A DNA stretch of 64,000 bases from Flagellimonas myxillae (GTDB lineage Bacteria > Bacteroidota > Bacteroidia > Flavobacteriales > Flavobacteriaceae). The notes beneath the pieces were generated by a model. That model saw only the letters and a list, made by a program, of their open reading frames with translations. It was not told the DNA's origin and did no database searches. Made by a program: the position numbers and the translations under genes. This document shows positions 27,918-36,177 of this stretch, one piece after another (positions within the stretch are counted from its first letter, which is position 1; each line of letters starts with the position of its first letter). The stretch spans positions 1 through 64,000 of the forward strand of contig NZ_JAMFLY010000005.1 of assembly GCF_023502235.1 (NCBI RefSeq). Reading direction: 5' to 3'.

Positions 27918-28893
27918 TTGTGGTTTTGGTTATTTCTTGAATCGCCAGGTAGGCCGCACCAAAAAGTCCAGCATTGCCACCTAAATTGGAGGCCTCCAGG
28001 GACATTTCCTGCATGGATATGGGTTGCGCCCATTTTTTGGCTTCCTCCAGAATCTGATCAAAGAATTGTATCGCCGGACCAAACACCCCTCCGCCAAATA
28101 TCACCTTCTCTGGATTAAAAATGCTTACCAAATTGGCAACCGCCATTCCCCAGTACAAAATAGCTTTGTTTATGACCTCAATGGCCACGCGGTCTTGGTT
28201 CTCATAAGCCTTAAATATATCTTGTGCGGTAAGTTGCGAGCGGGTTATTTCCCTAAGGGAACTTCCCTTCCCAACGGGTTTGTCCATTACTTCTATAGCG
28301 GACCGGACAAGTCCATTCCCAGAGGCGTAAAATTCAAAATTGCCACAGGATTGATAATGCTCCGAAAATGGGGGTTCCATGCCCAACCAGCCAATGGCAC
28401 CTCCAACCCCGCTTGCACCACTTATTATCACATTTTTAGATAAGATTCCAGCCCCGATTCCCGTCCCAACAGCAAGAAAAATAGCATCAGAACAGCCCTT
28501 TGCACAACCTTGCCAAACTTCACCAAGAATATAGCAAGACCTATCACTTTCAATAATCAAATGGATGGAGGGATCTTCAATGAGCTCGGTAAGCTCATCC
28601 CAAAGTGGAATCTGGTCCCATTCGGGAATGTTGGGTGCCCAAACCGTTTTTTTTGAAGGATTGTAAATCCCAGGAACGCAAGCTCCTATTGCATTTACCT
28701 CATAATTGTTATCTCTCGCAATGCTGATAAGGGACAAGGCCATTTCGGCAATTTTACCAATCAGCTGTTTCCCTTTTTTTTGGCCCACTGGTTCAATCTC
28801 CTGCTTTAAAATGGAGCCCCCAAACTCAAAAAGGGCTGCGGAGACCTTGGTTCCACCAATATCAATACCAATTACGGCGAAATTTTGTTTCAT
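27907..28893 (-). CDS. ROK family sugar kinase
   Basis: 328-aa ASKHA-fold kinase. The phosphate-1 loop is GIDIGGTKVSAALF, the phosphate-2 region is AVGTGIGAGIL, and the adenosine region FGGGVFGPA. ROK kinases phosphorylate glucose, GlcNAc or ManNAc. The usual CxCGxxGCxE zinc cluster is not conserved: the matching stretch reads YQSCGNFEFYASG with one cysteine. In this locus GlcNAc or ManNAc are the likely substrates (inference). It is the first gene of the long operon that runs down to the symporter gene. Confidence 0.88.
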   Translation of the reverse strand: MKQNFAVIGIDIGGTKVSAALFEFGGSILKQEIEPVGQKKGKQLIGKIAEMALSLISIARDNNYEVNAIGACVPGIYNPSKKTVWAPNIPEWDQIPLWDELTELIEDPSIHLIIESDRSCYILGEVWQGCAKGCSDAIFLAVGTGIGAGILSKNVIISGASGVGGAIGWLGMEPPFSEHYQSCGNFEFYASGNGLVRSAIEVMDKPVGKGSSLREITRSQLTAQDIFKAYENQDRVAIEVINKAILYWGMAVANLVSIFNPEKVIFGGGVFGPAIQFFDQILEEAKKWAQPISMQEMSLEASNLGGNAGLFGAAYLAIQEITKTTNGS

Positions 28894-28955
28894 TTTTGCA
28901 GTAGTTCGAACTAAAAATAACTATAAATGAATTAAAAAGGCATTATTTTATACAA

Positions 28956-28974
28956 TGCATGCAGGTTTCATGCA
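28956..28974. promoter_or_regulatory. Inverted repeat upstream of the ROK-MFS operon
   Basis: TGCATG-CAGGTTT-CATGCA has perfect 6-bp arms around a 7-bp spacer and lies 63 bp before the ROK kinase start, downstream of the DeoR gene. It could be the DeoR-family regulator's operator. A weak match to the NanR palindrome (9 of 15) starts at 28943. Confidence 0.45.
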
Positions 28975-29047
28975 ATTTTAATCAAGACGTCTTAACGCGA
29001 CAAAGGGTTTACCTGTTGCGCAGTTATACCCGTGGCGACAAGAACAA

Positions 29048-29797
29048 TCAGATCAAATGGATACCTAGATCCTTATATGGGGATAATTTGGTGTCTTTTG
29101 GATTAAGTTCCGTGACCAAAACATCGATTTGCTTTGGCTTACATATGGTAAAAGCTTGTTTTAAACCCAATTTTCCTGAAGTAGTCAAGGATATCACCTT
29201 GTCCGAAGCTGAAACCACGGCCCTCTTAATAAGCGAAACATCGTAGGAGCCCTCGGTAATTCCTTCCTCATGGCCAATGCTCCCAGTGCCTAAAAAACAC
29301 ATGTCAACATGAAGGTTGGAACACCTCTCAACCACATCCGCGCCAACAGCCACCATTGATTTTTTATGGATTTTTCCACCCAACAGAATAATTTCAATCA
29401 GTGGATGATCGGTGAGTTCCATGGCAATGGGCAGGCAGTAGGTAAAAACCGTGGCCCTTAAATCCTTTGGAATGGCCCTGGCAAAAGCAAGATTGGTGGT
29501 GCCGTCACTAATAATCATAGTCATTCCATCCTTTATTAAGGGAATGGCCTTTTTGGCAATCAAGTTCTTCTCTTGCTGGTTTTTGACGACATTGTCGTTA
29601 TAGTAGTAGAGTTTTTGGATTGAGGATACTGCACCTCCATGAACCTTGGCAAGCAATCCCTTTTGGGCCATTTCATTCAGGTCCCTTCGAATGGTATCCT
29701 CGGATACCAATAATTCATCCGCTAACTGTTGGGTAGAAACTTTTCCTCCCAACTGGAGTTTTTCTAGAATAGAGTCCTGCCTTTTGTCTTTCTGCAT
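29048..29797 (-). CDS. DeoR/GlpR family transcriptional regulator
   Basis: 249-aa repressor-type protein. The N-terminal winged helix (about 5-58) contains the family signature VSTQQLADELLVSEDTIRRDLNEM. The C-terminal sugar-phosphate sensor domain has ISDGTTNLAFARAIP and LLGGKIHKKSMVAVG. DeoR proteins usually respond to a phosphorylated sugar made by the operon they control. Here it is 154 bp upstream of the ROK kinase gene on the same strand, so it probably controls that operon. Confidence 0.9.
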   Translation of the reverse strand: MQKDKRQDSILEKLQLGGKVSTQQLADELLVSEDTIRRDLNEMAQKGLLAKVHGGAVSSIQKLYYYNDNVVKNQQEKNLIAKKAIPLIKDGMTMIISDGTTNLAFARAIPKDLRATVFTYCLPIAMELTDHPLIEIILLGGKIHKKSMVAVGADVVERCSNLHVDMCFLGTGSIGHEEGITEGSYDVSLIKRAVVSASDKVISLTTSGKLGLKQAFTICKPKQIDVLVTELNPKDTKLSPYKDLGIHLI

Positions 29798-29920
29798 TTG
29801 GGAATTTATGGTGTTCCAATTTACAAATTAGCGCGAATATGTTATTGGCAATCCCAAAATTCCTGGATGACAGTAGGATTTACTGCAATATAAAGGGAGG
29901 TCCATAGCCTTCAAATTAGC

Positions 29921-31066
29921 CTAATAAAGTTTGTCCTTGCCGTCGGTCAGCCAGTCAAGCGAAAAACTTGTAAACACGTTCTGGGAATGTTCGTCTTTTT
30001 CAAAGACAAGTCCAATTTCGCCATTTTCCAAAACGGTTAACGTGGAATAAGCGGAACTTCCTTCATAGATAGTTTTTCCCTCGGTCCAAGTTTTTCCTTC
30101 GTCATAACTCACCCGAACGGTCATATTGGTGCGCCCTTTTTCGGATTTGGCATTGGAAAACAGTAAGCGGTTGCGCTTAAAACCATCTTTTTTGGACGTA
30201 TATCTGATAATGCTGGCATTACAACCAGGGTCAATTAGGGTGGAGTCTGGTTTGGATTGCCATGTCTTGCCTTCATCATTGGAAGTGTGCACATAGCGCA
30301 ATCCACCTCCATTGACCCTGGCGTTGATCATCCAGGACCCATTATCCAATTCAACAATTTTGGACTCGTTGGCCGGTTGGATGGGGGTATTGATTAAAAA
30401 CCATGATTTCCCGTGGTCATCACTTCCAAAAACATGCATGCCACTATCCAAATTCACCATGCAATGCACCAATTTTCCGGTACTGGTTTGTATACCTCGA
30501 CCTGAGGTAATGAACTTGAAATCGTTTTTCCAATCCGGTTTGGCAATTTGGGTGGTAATATCTTCTGGTTGACTCCAGGTTAACCCATTGTCCGAACTTT
30601 TTATCACATGTAGGTAATACACGTCTTTTTCCTTATCCAGGTCCATGTAATTGTAGAACATAAAAATTTCATTGGTCTCCCTATCTACTATCATTGAAGG
30701 GTCTGAGGCGGACTGGCCTAATGGATAGTCAATAATAGTTGTAGTGGGTGACCAAGTCTTGCCATTATCGGAACTTCTTCGAACAACAATGTTGATATCC
30801 TTGCTCCATTTTAGGTCTCCACAAGAAGGTACCCGCTCATCAATGGCCACCACCAGGTCGTTGTTTGGAGCCGTTACCAATGCCGGTATCCGATAGCATG
30901 AAATTTCATCATTTTGGGTAGCATCAAATAGGTTCTTGAAACTAACCTCTTCCACCATCTTGCTTTTTGAGGATGCTGTTTTTTTAGAGTTTGATTTGTT
31001 TGATTCCATACATGAGGAAATAAGAACCATTCCGATTGAAAGAATTACCAAGTTTTTTATTACCAT
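29921..31066 (-). CDS. Exo-alpha-sialidase lipoprotein (GH33), second copy
   Basis: 381-aa sialidase with a clear lipoprotein signal (LISSC, C19). The arginine motif is CYRIPALV. Asp-boxes are SSDNGKTW, SSDNGLTW, SDDHGKSW, SNDEGKTW and SYDEGKTW. It is clearly related to the first copy but divergent enough to suggest different linkage or substrate preference. It is transcribed divergently from the GntR regulator, with a perfect palindrome in the shared 84-bp promoter region. Confidence 0.92.
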   Translation of the reverse strand: MVIKNLVILSIGMVLISSCMESNKSNSKKTASSKSKMVEEVSFKNLFDATQNDEISCYRIPALVTAPNNDLVVAIDERVPSCGDLKWSKDINIVVRRSSDNGKTWSPTTTIIDYPLGQSASDPSMIVDRETNEIFMFYNYMDLDKEKDVYYLHVIKSSDNGLTWSQPEDITTQIAKPDWKNDFKFITSGRGIQTSTGKLVHCMVNLDSGMHVFGSDDHGKSWFLINTPIQPANESKIVELDNGSWMINARVNGGGLRYVHTSNDEGKTWQSKPDSTLIDPGCNASIIRYTSKKDGFKRNRLLFSNAKSEKGRTNMTVRVSYDEGKTWTEGKTIYEGSSAYSTLTVLENGEIGLVFEKDEHSQNVFTSFSLDWLTDGKDKLY

Positions 31067-31076
31067 TGCAATATTA

Positions 31077-31093
31077 ATTATGTCCTACATAAT
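31077..31093. promoter_or_regulatory. Palindromic GntR/NanR operator, sialidase-nanR divergon
   Basis: ATTATGT-CCT-ACATAAT is a perfect 17-bp palindrome with a 3-bp centre. It has the GT-N3-AC core of FadR-type GntR operators. It sits between the sialidase start and the sialidase -7 element, where a bound repressor would block transcription. Related copies occur at 21407 and 32856. Confidence 0.75.
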
Positions 31094-31094
31094 G

Positions 31095-31102
31095 CAAAAA
31101 TA
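31095..31102 (-). promoter_or_regulatory. -7 element of the second sialidase
   Basis: TATTTTTG on the minus strand matches TAnnTTTG, 28 bp before the sialidase ATG. It abuts the palindrome at 31077-31093. Confidence 0.55.
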
Positions 31103-31109
31103 AAAATTA

Positions 31110-31117
31110 TATTTTTG
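31110..31117 (+). promoter_or_regulatory. -7 element of the GntR regulator gene
   Basis: TATTTTTG on the plus strand matches TAnnTTTG, 33 bp before the ATG at 31151. The palindrome at 31077-31093 falls in its -33 region. Confidence 0.55.
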
Positions 31118-31150
31118 CTCATGATATTTATTGGAACTTTTATTTGACAG

Positions 31151-31864
31151 ATGAAAAAACTAACCAAAATAGCGCCCATTGAAAACTTGTCCTTAGTGGA
31201 TAAAGTGGAATTACGCCTAAAGGAATACTTTAAAGAGAACAATCTTAAAATAGGTGACTCCATACCCAAAGAACTAGAATTTGCCCAGGCCATGGGGGTT
31301 AGCAGAACATCTGTTCGTGAGGCCCTACTGCGGTTAAGGACCATTGGAATCATCGAATCCAAAAAACATAGGGGCATGGTGCTTACCCAACCCGATATCA
31401 TTCGAAATTTTGAAAAGGCCATTGATTTCAATTTATTGGGCGATCAAACTTTGAAAGATATTTTTGAGCTACGCCTAATTCTTGAAATGGGAATGGCCGA
31501 CCTACTGTTCGCGAGAAAAACGGAACAAGACCTCAAAATCTTGGACAAAATTGTAAGTAAACAGGAAAAAGAGGAGAAGAATACCAACTTTTTCAGCTTG
31601 GAAAATGAGATTACCTTCCATGGCAAGTTGTATCAAATGTCCAACAATTCCACCTTGCAACGTTTTCAAGATTTGTTGTTACCCGTGTTTCAATTTGTAC
31701 ATGACAATAAGTTGCCTGAAGCCAAAAACTTCAAGTATTCGTCTGGAAAGTTTGTGACGCATCGCGATTTATTGAACATTTTGGACAAGGGTACTCCTGA
31801 TGCGTTTAGGGAAGCCATGCGAAAGCATTTGGAGCCACATTTTGAGCAAATTTTGGAAGCATAG
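31151..31864 (+). CDS. GntR/FadR family regulator, probable NanR
   Basis: 237-aa protein with an N-terminal winged helix (about 14-85) showing the GntR signature IPKELEFAQAMGVSRTSVREALLRLRTIGIIES. An all-helical FCD effector domain (about 95-230) contains FELRLILEMGMA, the metal/ligand histidine region FHGKLYQMS and the C-terminal HRDLLNIL and MRKHLEPH motifs. FCD-type GntR proteins commonly sense sugar acids, including sialic acid. Divergence from a sialidase and convergence with nanA argue for a sialic-acid-responsive repressor (inference). Confidence 0.88.
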   Translation: MKKLTKIAPIENLSLVDKVELRLKEYFKENNLKIGDSIPKELEFAQAMGVSRTSVREALLRLRTIGIIESKKHRGMVLTQPDIIRNFEKAIDFNLLGDQTLKDIFELRLILEMGMADLLFARKTEQDLKILDKIVSKQEKEEKNTNFFSLENEITFHGKLYQMSNNSTLQRFQDLLLPVFQFVHDNKLPEAKNFKYSSGKFVTHRDLLNILDKGTPDAFREAMRKHLEPHFEQILEA

Positions 31865-31871
31865 ACCCTAC

Positions 31872-31901
31872 TTAGCGCTTGAAACTTGTTTCAACTGCTA
31901 A
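31872..31901. terminator. Hairpin between convergent regulator and nanA genes
   Basis: Arms TTAGC/GCTAA and TTGAAAC/GTTTCAA, separated by a 2/2 internal loop, form a strong hairpin over the 26-bp gap and the nanA stop codon. There is no good T-run on either strand, so it may act as a weak bidirectional terminator. Confidence 0.45.
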
Positions 31902-32799
31902 ACATTTCGCGTTTTAAACCAATAGCATCAAATTGGGCACTTAATACGTCTAGATCCATATCGGAAAGTGTGCTATGAGGGAACCTGCTAGGGCCACATT
32001 CAACCCCTAAAATCTTCATAAAACTTTTGGCGGCTCCGTTATACCCTCCATGGTTTTGTAGCATTTCCACAAACTTAATGGCTTTCGACTGCAGTTCCAT
32101 GGCTTGTTCCATTTCACCTCCTTCAAACTGTTCCATGATTTTGTGGTAAAGTGGGGCCAGATGGTTGTACGTACTCCCCACCCATCCTTTTGCCCCAACC
32201 GGCAAACTATTTAGGAAGAGTTCGTCGTAGCCAAATAAAATATTGAACTTACCGTTCTGCGATTTTTTGCATTGACCAAAACCAATTAAATCGTTGTCCG
32301 TAAACTTAATTCCAGCCAAATTGGGAATCTGCTGTGCTCCCATTTCCAAAAAGGCTTCCATATTTAGCCGGGCTCCCGACAAGGCCGGGATATGATAGTA
32401 GTAAAATGGCAAGTTGGGAGCGCTCCTGGCTATTTCTCTGCAATATGCTATCAACTTTGCGACACTATCCAACTTAAAATAATAAGGAGCAATGGCGGCA
32501 ATGGCATCTACCTTATCGGAAGCATGGGTGGCCATCTCCTTAGCTTCTTCCAAATTGGTGTGTCCAACGTGGTCTATAATCTGGAGATTTGGAGAACGAT
32601 GTTCAGACCAGGCCTTTGTGATTTGCTTCCGTTCTCCTACGGACAAGGAGGTGAAATCCCCTGTGGTCCCATTGATAAAGGCCCCATTCACCTTGTTCCT
32701 AACCAAGAAATCCCTATATCCCGATATGGCCGATGTGTTTATGGTTCCATCCCCGTGCATGGGAGAATAGGTTGCTGCTATTAAGTTTTTGATCATCAT
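31891..32799 (-). CDS. nanA: N-acetylneuraminate lyase NanA
   Basis: 302-aa aldolase of the DHDPS/NAL superfamily that splits Neu5Ac into pyruvate and ManNAc. The carboxylate loop is NGTTGD (43-48). The catalytic tyrosine lies in YYYHIPALSG (Y135), and the Schiff-base lysine is K165 in AGIKFTDND. YxIPALSG separates sialic-acid lyases from dihydrodipicolinate synthases. It is a single-gene unit with its own promoter region and a NanR-type palindrome 57 bp upstream. A second ATG one codon in is possible. Confidence 0.93.
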   Translation of the reverse strand: MMIKNLIAATYSPMHGDGTINTSAISGYRDFLVRNKVNGAFINGTTGDFTSLSVGERKQITKAWSEHRSPNLQIIDHVGHTNLEEAKEMATHASDKVDAIAAIAPYYFKLDSVAKLIAYCREIARSAPNLPFYYYHIPALSGARLNMEAFLEMGAQQIPNLAGIKFTDNDLIGFGQCKKSQNGKFNILFGYDELFLNSLPVGAKGWVGSTYNHLAPLYHKIMEQFEGGEMEQAMELQSKAIKFVEMLQNHGGYNGAAKSFMKILGVECGPSRFPHSTLSDMDLDVLSAQFDAIGLKREMFSS

Positions 32800-32855
32800 A
32801 TTTTTTTATAAAAAATAAAAAAAACCACCATCCTTGGTCCTAGCTTATTTGAGCA

Positions 32856-32870
32856 TTATGACATACATAA
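32856..32870 (-). promoter_or_regulatory. Candidate GntR/NanR operator, nanA
   Basis: TTATGACATACATAA matches the palindrome at 31078-31092 at 13 of 15 positions and lies 57 bp before the nanA start. One half-site (TACATAA) is perfect; the other has an A in place of T. Confidence 0.65.
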
Positions 32871-33070
32871 GTCAATATTATATGAAAATCATAGAACGCC
32901 AAAATTTTTAACCAAAAAGTCAAGATTGGATAGTTTTGATATTGAAGGTTCAACATTTCAGTTACGCTGTTGAATTTGGAGTGTTCCTACCAAATTGGTA
33001 TTGGAGGATTAAGCTTGATTTGACTACCAAGCCATTAGGTAATACCATATCGATATACTATCTTAATCCC

Positions 33071-33418
33071 ATGACTTTCGCGCTAATTTTGGTGGCCCAT
33101 TGGGTAGGGGACTACGTATTTCAGACCAGTAGAATGGCTATGGAGAAAAGTTCCAAACTCAAATGGCTTTCTCTCCATGTGCTTATGTATATGGTTACCC
33201 TAGGCGTATTTTCAGCTTTTCTTTTTCCGGCAAAGCAGGCTGTTACCTATGTGGTTGCAAATGGTCTTTTGCACTTCGTAACAGATTTCTTTACCAGCAG
33301 GCTGGCTTCAAAATATCAGGACAACCCCAGAATCTTTTATCCGGTACTCGGTTTTGACCAACTGATTCATGGCCTTTGCCTGTATCTAACATTCATTAAC
33401 TTAGAAAACCTAATTTAA
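33071..33418 (+). CDS. DUF3307 family membrane protein
   Basis: 115-aa polytopic protein with about three membrane segments. The start FALILVAHWVGDYVFQTSRMA is the hallmark of DUF3307, and HFVTDFFTSRL and a late QLIHGLCLYL follow. The function of the family is unknown. The frame stays open for 45 codons upstream, but the ATG at 33071 starts exactly at the conserved region. It is 4 bp from the next gene, so the two are probably co-transcribed. Confidence 0.8.
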   Translation: MTFALILVAHWVGDYVFQTSRMAMEKSSKLKWLSLHVLMYMVTLGVFSAFLFPAKQAVTYVVANGLLHFVTDFFTSRLASKYQDNPRIFYPVLGFDQLIHGLCLYLTFINLENLI

Positions 33419-33422
33419 CTAA

Positions 33423-33917
33423 ATGGAAAATAACAGTCAGGCAACTCCCAACGGTTTCATTAAAACATTAACCATTATCCATCTAGGTTTAATGGCTGGC
33501 CCAACCATTTTTGGTTTTATTGCCTATTCCCAAGCCGAGAATTCCGTTTTGGATTATTCCAACACAGAGGATGTCTTCATATTCGTAGTTCCCATTTTTG
33601 CCTTGACTGGGATTTTTGTGGGCAATCTTATCTTTAAACAAACCATGAACGCTGCCAGTACCATAGAGGGGCTTCGTGCAAAATTGACCCGCTTTCAAAC
33701 GGCATCCTTGGTTAAATATGCCCTTGTTGAGGGTCCGGCCCTTTTAGGGTTTGTGGCCTTTTATATTTCCGAAAACCTTACCTATCTATATATAGGAGCT
33801 GTTCTGATTCTTTACCTGTACTTGCTCAGGCCCACCAAGGACAAGATTGAAAGGGGTTTGGGACTTAGGGGCCAGGAAAGAGATCAATTTAACAGGCTAA
33901 ACCAGCCAATTCCTTAA
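33423..33917 (+). CDS. Hypothetical four-helix membrane protein
   Basis: 164-aa protein that I cannot assign to a characterised family. Four membrane helices are visible at about residues 14-35, 50-70, 94-114 and 118-135, in two helical hairpins, with a charged cytoplasmic tail (RPTKDKIERGLGLRGQERDQ). It follows the DUF3307 gene by 4 bp and is convergent with gldC, with no gap between them. Confidence 0.75.
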   Translation: MENNSQATPNGFIKTLTIIHLGLMAGPTIFGFIAYSQAENSVLDYSNTEDVFIFVVPIFALTGIFVGNLIFKQTMNAASTIEGLRAKLTRFQTASLVKYALVEGPALLGFVAFYISENLTYLYIGAVLILYLYLLRPTKDKIERGLGLRGQERDQFNRLNQPIP

Positions 33918-34256
33918 TTATTCTTTCTTGAGTTCCAGTTTTTCAGCAAAATAATCGCAGAAATCCCGCATGGTTGCAGTCATCTTTTCGTCTTGGGTGG
34001 CCTTCATAAAAGTATCGGCCATGGTGACCAAGGTTTGATGAAAAAACACTTTCATCTCGTCAACAGGCATATCCTTGGTCCAAAGGTCAATTTTTAAAGA
34101 TTCCTTATGCTTGCTGTCCCATACCGAAAGCATCATGGCCTTTGCCTCCTCATTTTCGATTCCGCCATCTTGGGCCGACCAGTTCAATGCTTCAGGTACT
34201 CGATTTTCATCAAGCCCAACTGTTAATTTTATTTCAGAAGTATGTGCTACTGCCAT
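33918..34256 (-). CDS. gldC: Gliding motility protein GldC
   Basis: Soluble 112-aa protein matching GldC, named from gliding mutants of Flavobacterium johnsoniae. Recognisable stretches are EIKLTVGLDENRVPEALNWSAQDGG and the helical end FMKATQDEKMTATMRDFCDYFAEKL. The molecular role is not known; gldC supports gliding and partners gldB genetically. It directly abuts gldB, so the two form an operon. Confidence 0.92.
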   Translation of the reverse strand: MAVAHTSEIKLTVGLDENRVPEALNWSAQDGGIENEEAKAMMLSVWDSKHKESLKIDLWTKDMPVDEMKVFFHQTLVTMADTFMKATQDEKMTATMRDFCDYFAEKLELKKE

Positions 34257-35258
34257 CTATTTTTTCGGTTTGTAGTTTGATTTTTTAAAAATTTCATCCG
34301 CTGGTATAGCCAACATTTGTTCCAGGGTCACCTCGTTCTTGTCCATAAATGCCCTAACAATCTGCCACCCCATATACCTGCCCAATCTTCCAGGGGAATC
34401 CCGGTCCAATTCCAATTGAAACTTGGAAAAGGGTGCCGGATCCAGAAAACGCCTATCCAGTTTGGCATCCGTACTGTATAGTAATTCATTTTCTACAAAA
34501 TGTCGCCAAATTTGGGATTCGCTGTCACGGGCCCAGGCGAGGTCTTCTGGAGAATAACCAATTTTCTCCCCATCGGTTGCATTGGGCAACAATTTGTCCT
34601 TGAGGTACAGCTCTTTACCATAATATACCATTCGAGCCAAGAATGTCCGATTTCTAGGGAACTTCAACACCTGTTTGGAAAAAGCACTTGCCACATCTGA
34701 GCACAGGTATCTTTTATCCAGGCCTTCCGCTATATACCTTTGGATGCTCCCATAAAAATGATGGTCCGGTCCCAAATAGTTGTCCAGACCCAAAAGCAAT
34801 AGGGTATCCGTAAGTATAACCCGATCATTGTATCTAACGTCCGAAGTTACCGTGACCACCTTGGGCACCTTCCATTTGGGAAAGTAGTATTTGATGTGTT
34901 GGAAAAGGGATTTTAAATCTTCCGTCTCTTTATCAAAATTGCCAAAAGCCTTATCTACTTCTTCGGACAGCTCTGTTTGGATGGTATCCGAAAACTTGGC
35001 CACCCACATGCTATCCGGAAATTGGGAAGGGAAAAGGTAAGGATATCTTTTCTTCAATCGCGGTAAATCTGCGGGACTTGCATCCGCAAAATCCCGATCA
35101 AACCTGGAAACGGAAAGTTCTAGGGGAATCTTGGAGATCTCATCTGCCTTTTTATCTCGATTATCACAACCGATTACCAGAAACAGCAGTCCAAGCAAAA
35201 TAAGGCCACTTCGCGATAGAATTCCAAAGTATTTTGGGAAGCTCTTTATTATTAGCAC
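34257..35258 (-). CDS. gldB: Gliding motility lipoprotein GldB
   Basis: 333-aa lipoprotein needed for gliding in F. johnsoniae. A lipobox VIGC follows a hydrophobic stretch. The body has LSVSRFDRDFA, the metallopeptidase-like region YNDRVILTDTLLLLGLDNYLGPDH and the late segment GRYMGWQIVRAFM. No ATG lies near the signal peptide. A GTG at 35256-35258 starts it correctly and lies 24 bp after a perfect -7 element. An upstream ATG at 35342 would place the promoter inside the gene and overlap nadE, so it was rejected. Confidence 0.88.
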   Translation of the reverse strand: MLIIKSFPKYFGILSRSGLILLGLLFLVIGCDNRDKKADEISKIPLELSVSRFDRDFADASPADLPRLKKRYPYLFPSQFPDSMWVAKFSDTIQTELSEEVDKAFGNFDKETEDLKSLFQHIKYYFPKWKVPKVVTVTSDVRYNDRVILTDTLLLLGLDNYLGPDHHFYGSIQRYIAEGLDKRYLCSDVASAFSKQVLKFPRNRTFLARMVYYGKELYLKDKLLPNATDGEKIGYSPEDLAWARDSESQIWRHFVENELLYSTDAKLDRRFLDPAPFSKFQLELDRDSPGRLGRYMGWQIVRAFMDKNEVTLEQMLAIPADEIFKKSNYKPKK

Positions 35259-35282
35259 GTCAGCATTTAAATTTACAGGGCA

Positions 35283-35290
35283 CAAAGGTA
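35283..35290 (-). promoter_or_regulatory. -7 element of gldBC
   Basis: TACCTTTG on the minus strand matches TAnnTTTG and lies 24 bp before the GTG start of gldB. It supports that start. The region also has to serve nadE on the other strand. Confidence 0.55.
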
Positions 35291-35315
35291 AATTATAGAA
35301 ACTAAAAACTAGGAA

Positions 35316-36104
35316 ATGCAAACTGAAAAGGTGATAGAACATATTGTTGATTGGTTAAAGGACTATGCCACAAAAGCAAACTGTAAGGGGTTTGTGATAG
35401 GTGTATCCGGAGGGATAGATTCTGCGGTCACCTCTACCCTTTGTGCCAAGACAGGGTTAGATCTTTTATGTCTGGAAATGCCCATCCACCAAGGTAAAAA
35501 CCAAGTTACCAGGGCAGATAGACACATCGCTTGGCTCATGGAACATTTTCCCAATGTAAACCGGCAAGAGGTAAACCTCACCCCGGTTTTCGATAGTTTG
35601 GTTGACGCACTCCCAGGGGTTGAGAAGGAAGAAGACCGATTTATGTCCTTGGCCAACACCCGGGCACGACTTCGAATGACGACCTTATATTACTTCGCAG
35701 CGCTCAAGGGCTATTTGGTTGCTGGTACGGGGAATAAAGTGGAGGATTTCGGTATAGGATTCTACACCAAATATGGTGATGGAGGTGTAGACTTAAGCCC
35801 AATTGCGGATCTATTGAAGACGGAAGTATATGAAATTGGGGGAGCACTGGGAGTTAACCAAGATATTATGGAAGCCGCCCCAACAGATGGTCTCTGGGGA
35901 GACCATAGAACCGATGAAGATCAGATAGGAGCCAGCTATCCAGAATTGGAATGGGCCATGCAAATGAACGAGGAAGGAAAGACAATTGACGACTTTTCTG
36001 ACAGACAAAAGGAAGTTTTCGTTATTTTTAAAAAGTTTAATACTTCCAACAAACATAAGATGATTCCGATACCTATTTGTGAAATTCCTGAGGCCTTAAA
36101 ATGA
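35316..36104 (+). CDS. nadE: NH3-dependent NAD+ synthetase
   Basis: 262-aa enzyme that amidates nicotinic acid adenine dinucleotide to NAD+ with ammonia and ATP. The PP-loop is SGGIDS (31-36). The conserved GTGNKVEDFGIGFYTKYGDGGVDLSPIADLLKTEVY stretch binds the deamido-NAD and magnesium. There is no N-terminal glutaminase domain, so it depends on free ammonia. It is divergent from gldB, 57 bp apart. Confidence 0.96.
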   Translation: MQTEKVIEHIVDWLKDYATKANCKGFVIGVSGGIDSAVTSTLCAKTGLDLLCLEMPIHQGKNQVTRADRHIAWLMEHFPNVNRQEVNLTPVFDSLVDALPGVEKEEDRFMSLANTRARLRMTTLYYFAALKGYLVAGTGNKVEDFGIGFYTKYGDGGVDLSPIADLLKTEVYEIGGALGVNQDIMEAAPTDGLWGDHRTDEDQIGASYPELEWAMQMNEEGKTIDDFSDRQKEVFVIFKKFNTSNKHKMIPIPICEIPEALK

Positions 36105-36177
36105 CGTTTTGACCGAAAAACCCCAACTTAAGACGAAAAAAACCCCAGAAATTCTAAGGTTTTAAGAAAAAAATTAC

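Noticed and set aside
28975..29047. Imperfect stem GCGACA/TGTTGC after the DeoR gene as terminator or small RNA
   Set aside because: The stem needs a G-U pair and has no T-run on the minus strand; no promoter for a small RNA was found.
18681..32799. Recently transferred island
   Set aside because: No tRNA junction, integrase, transposase or direct repeats border the locus, and codon use looks like the neighbours by eye; a composition scan would be needed to claim transfer.
35259..35342. Upstream ATG start of gldB
   Set aside because: It would overlap nadE, contain the -7 element TACCTTTG and place the signal peptide 28 residues inside the protein.
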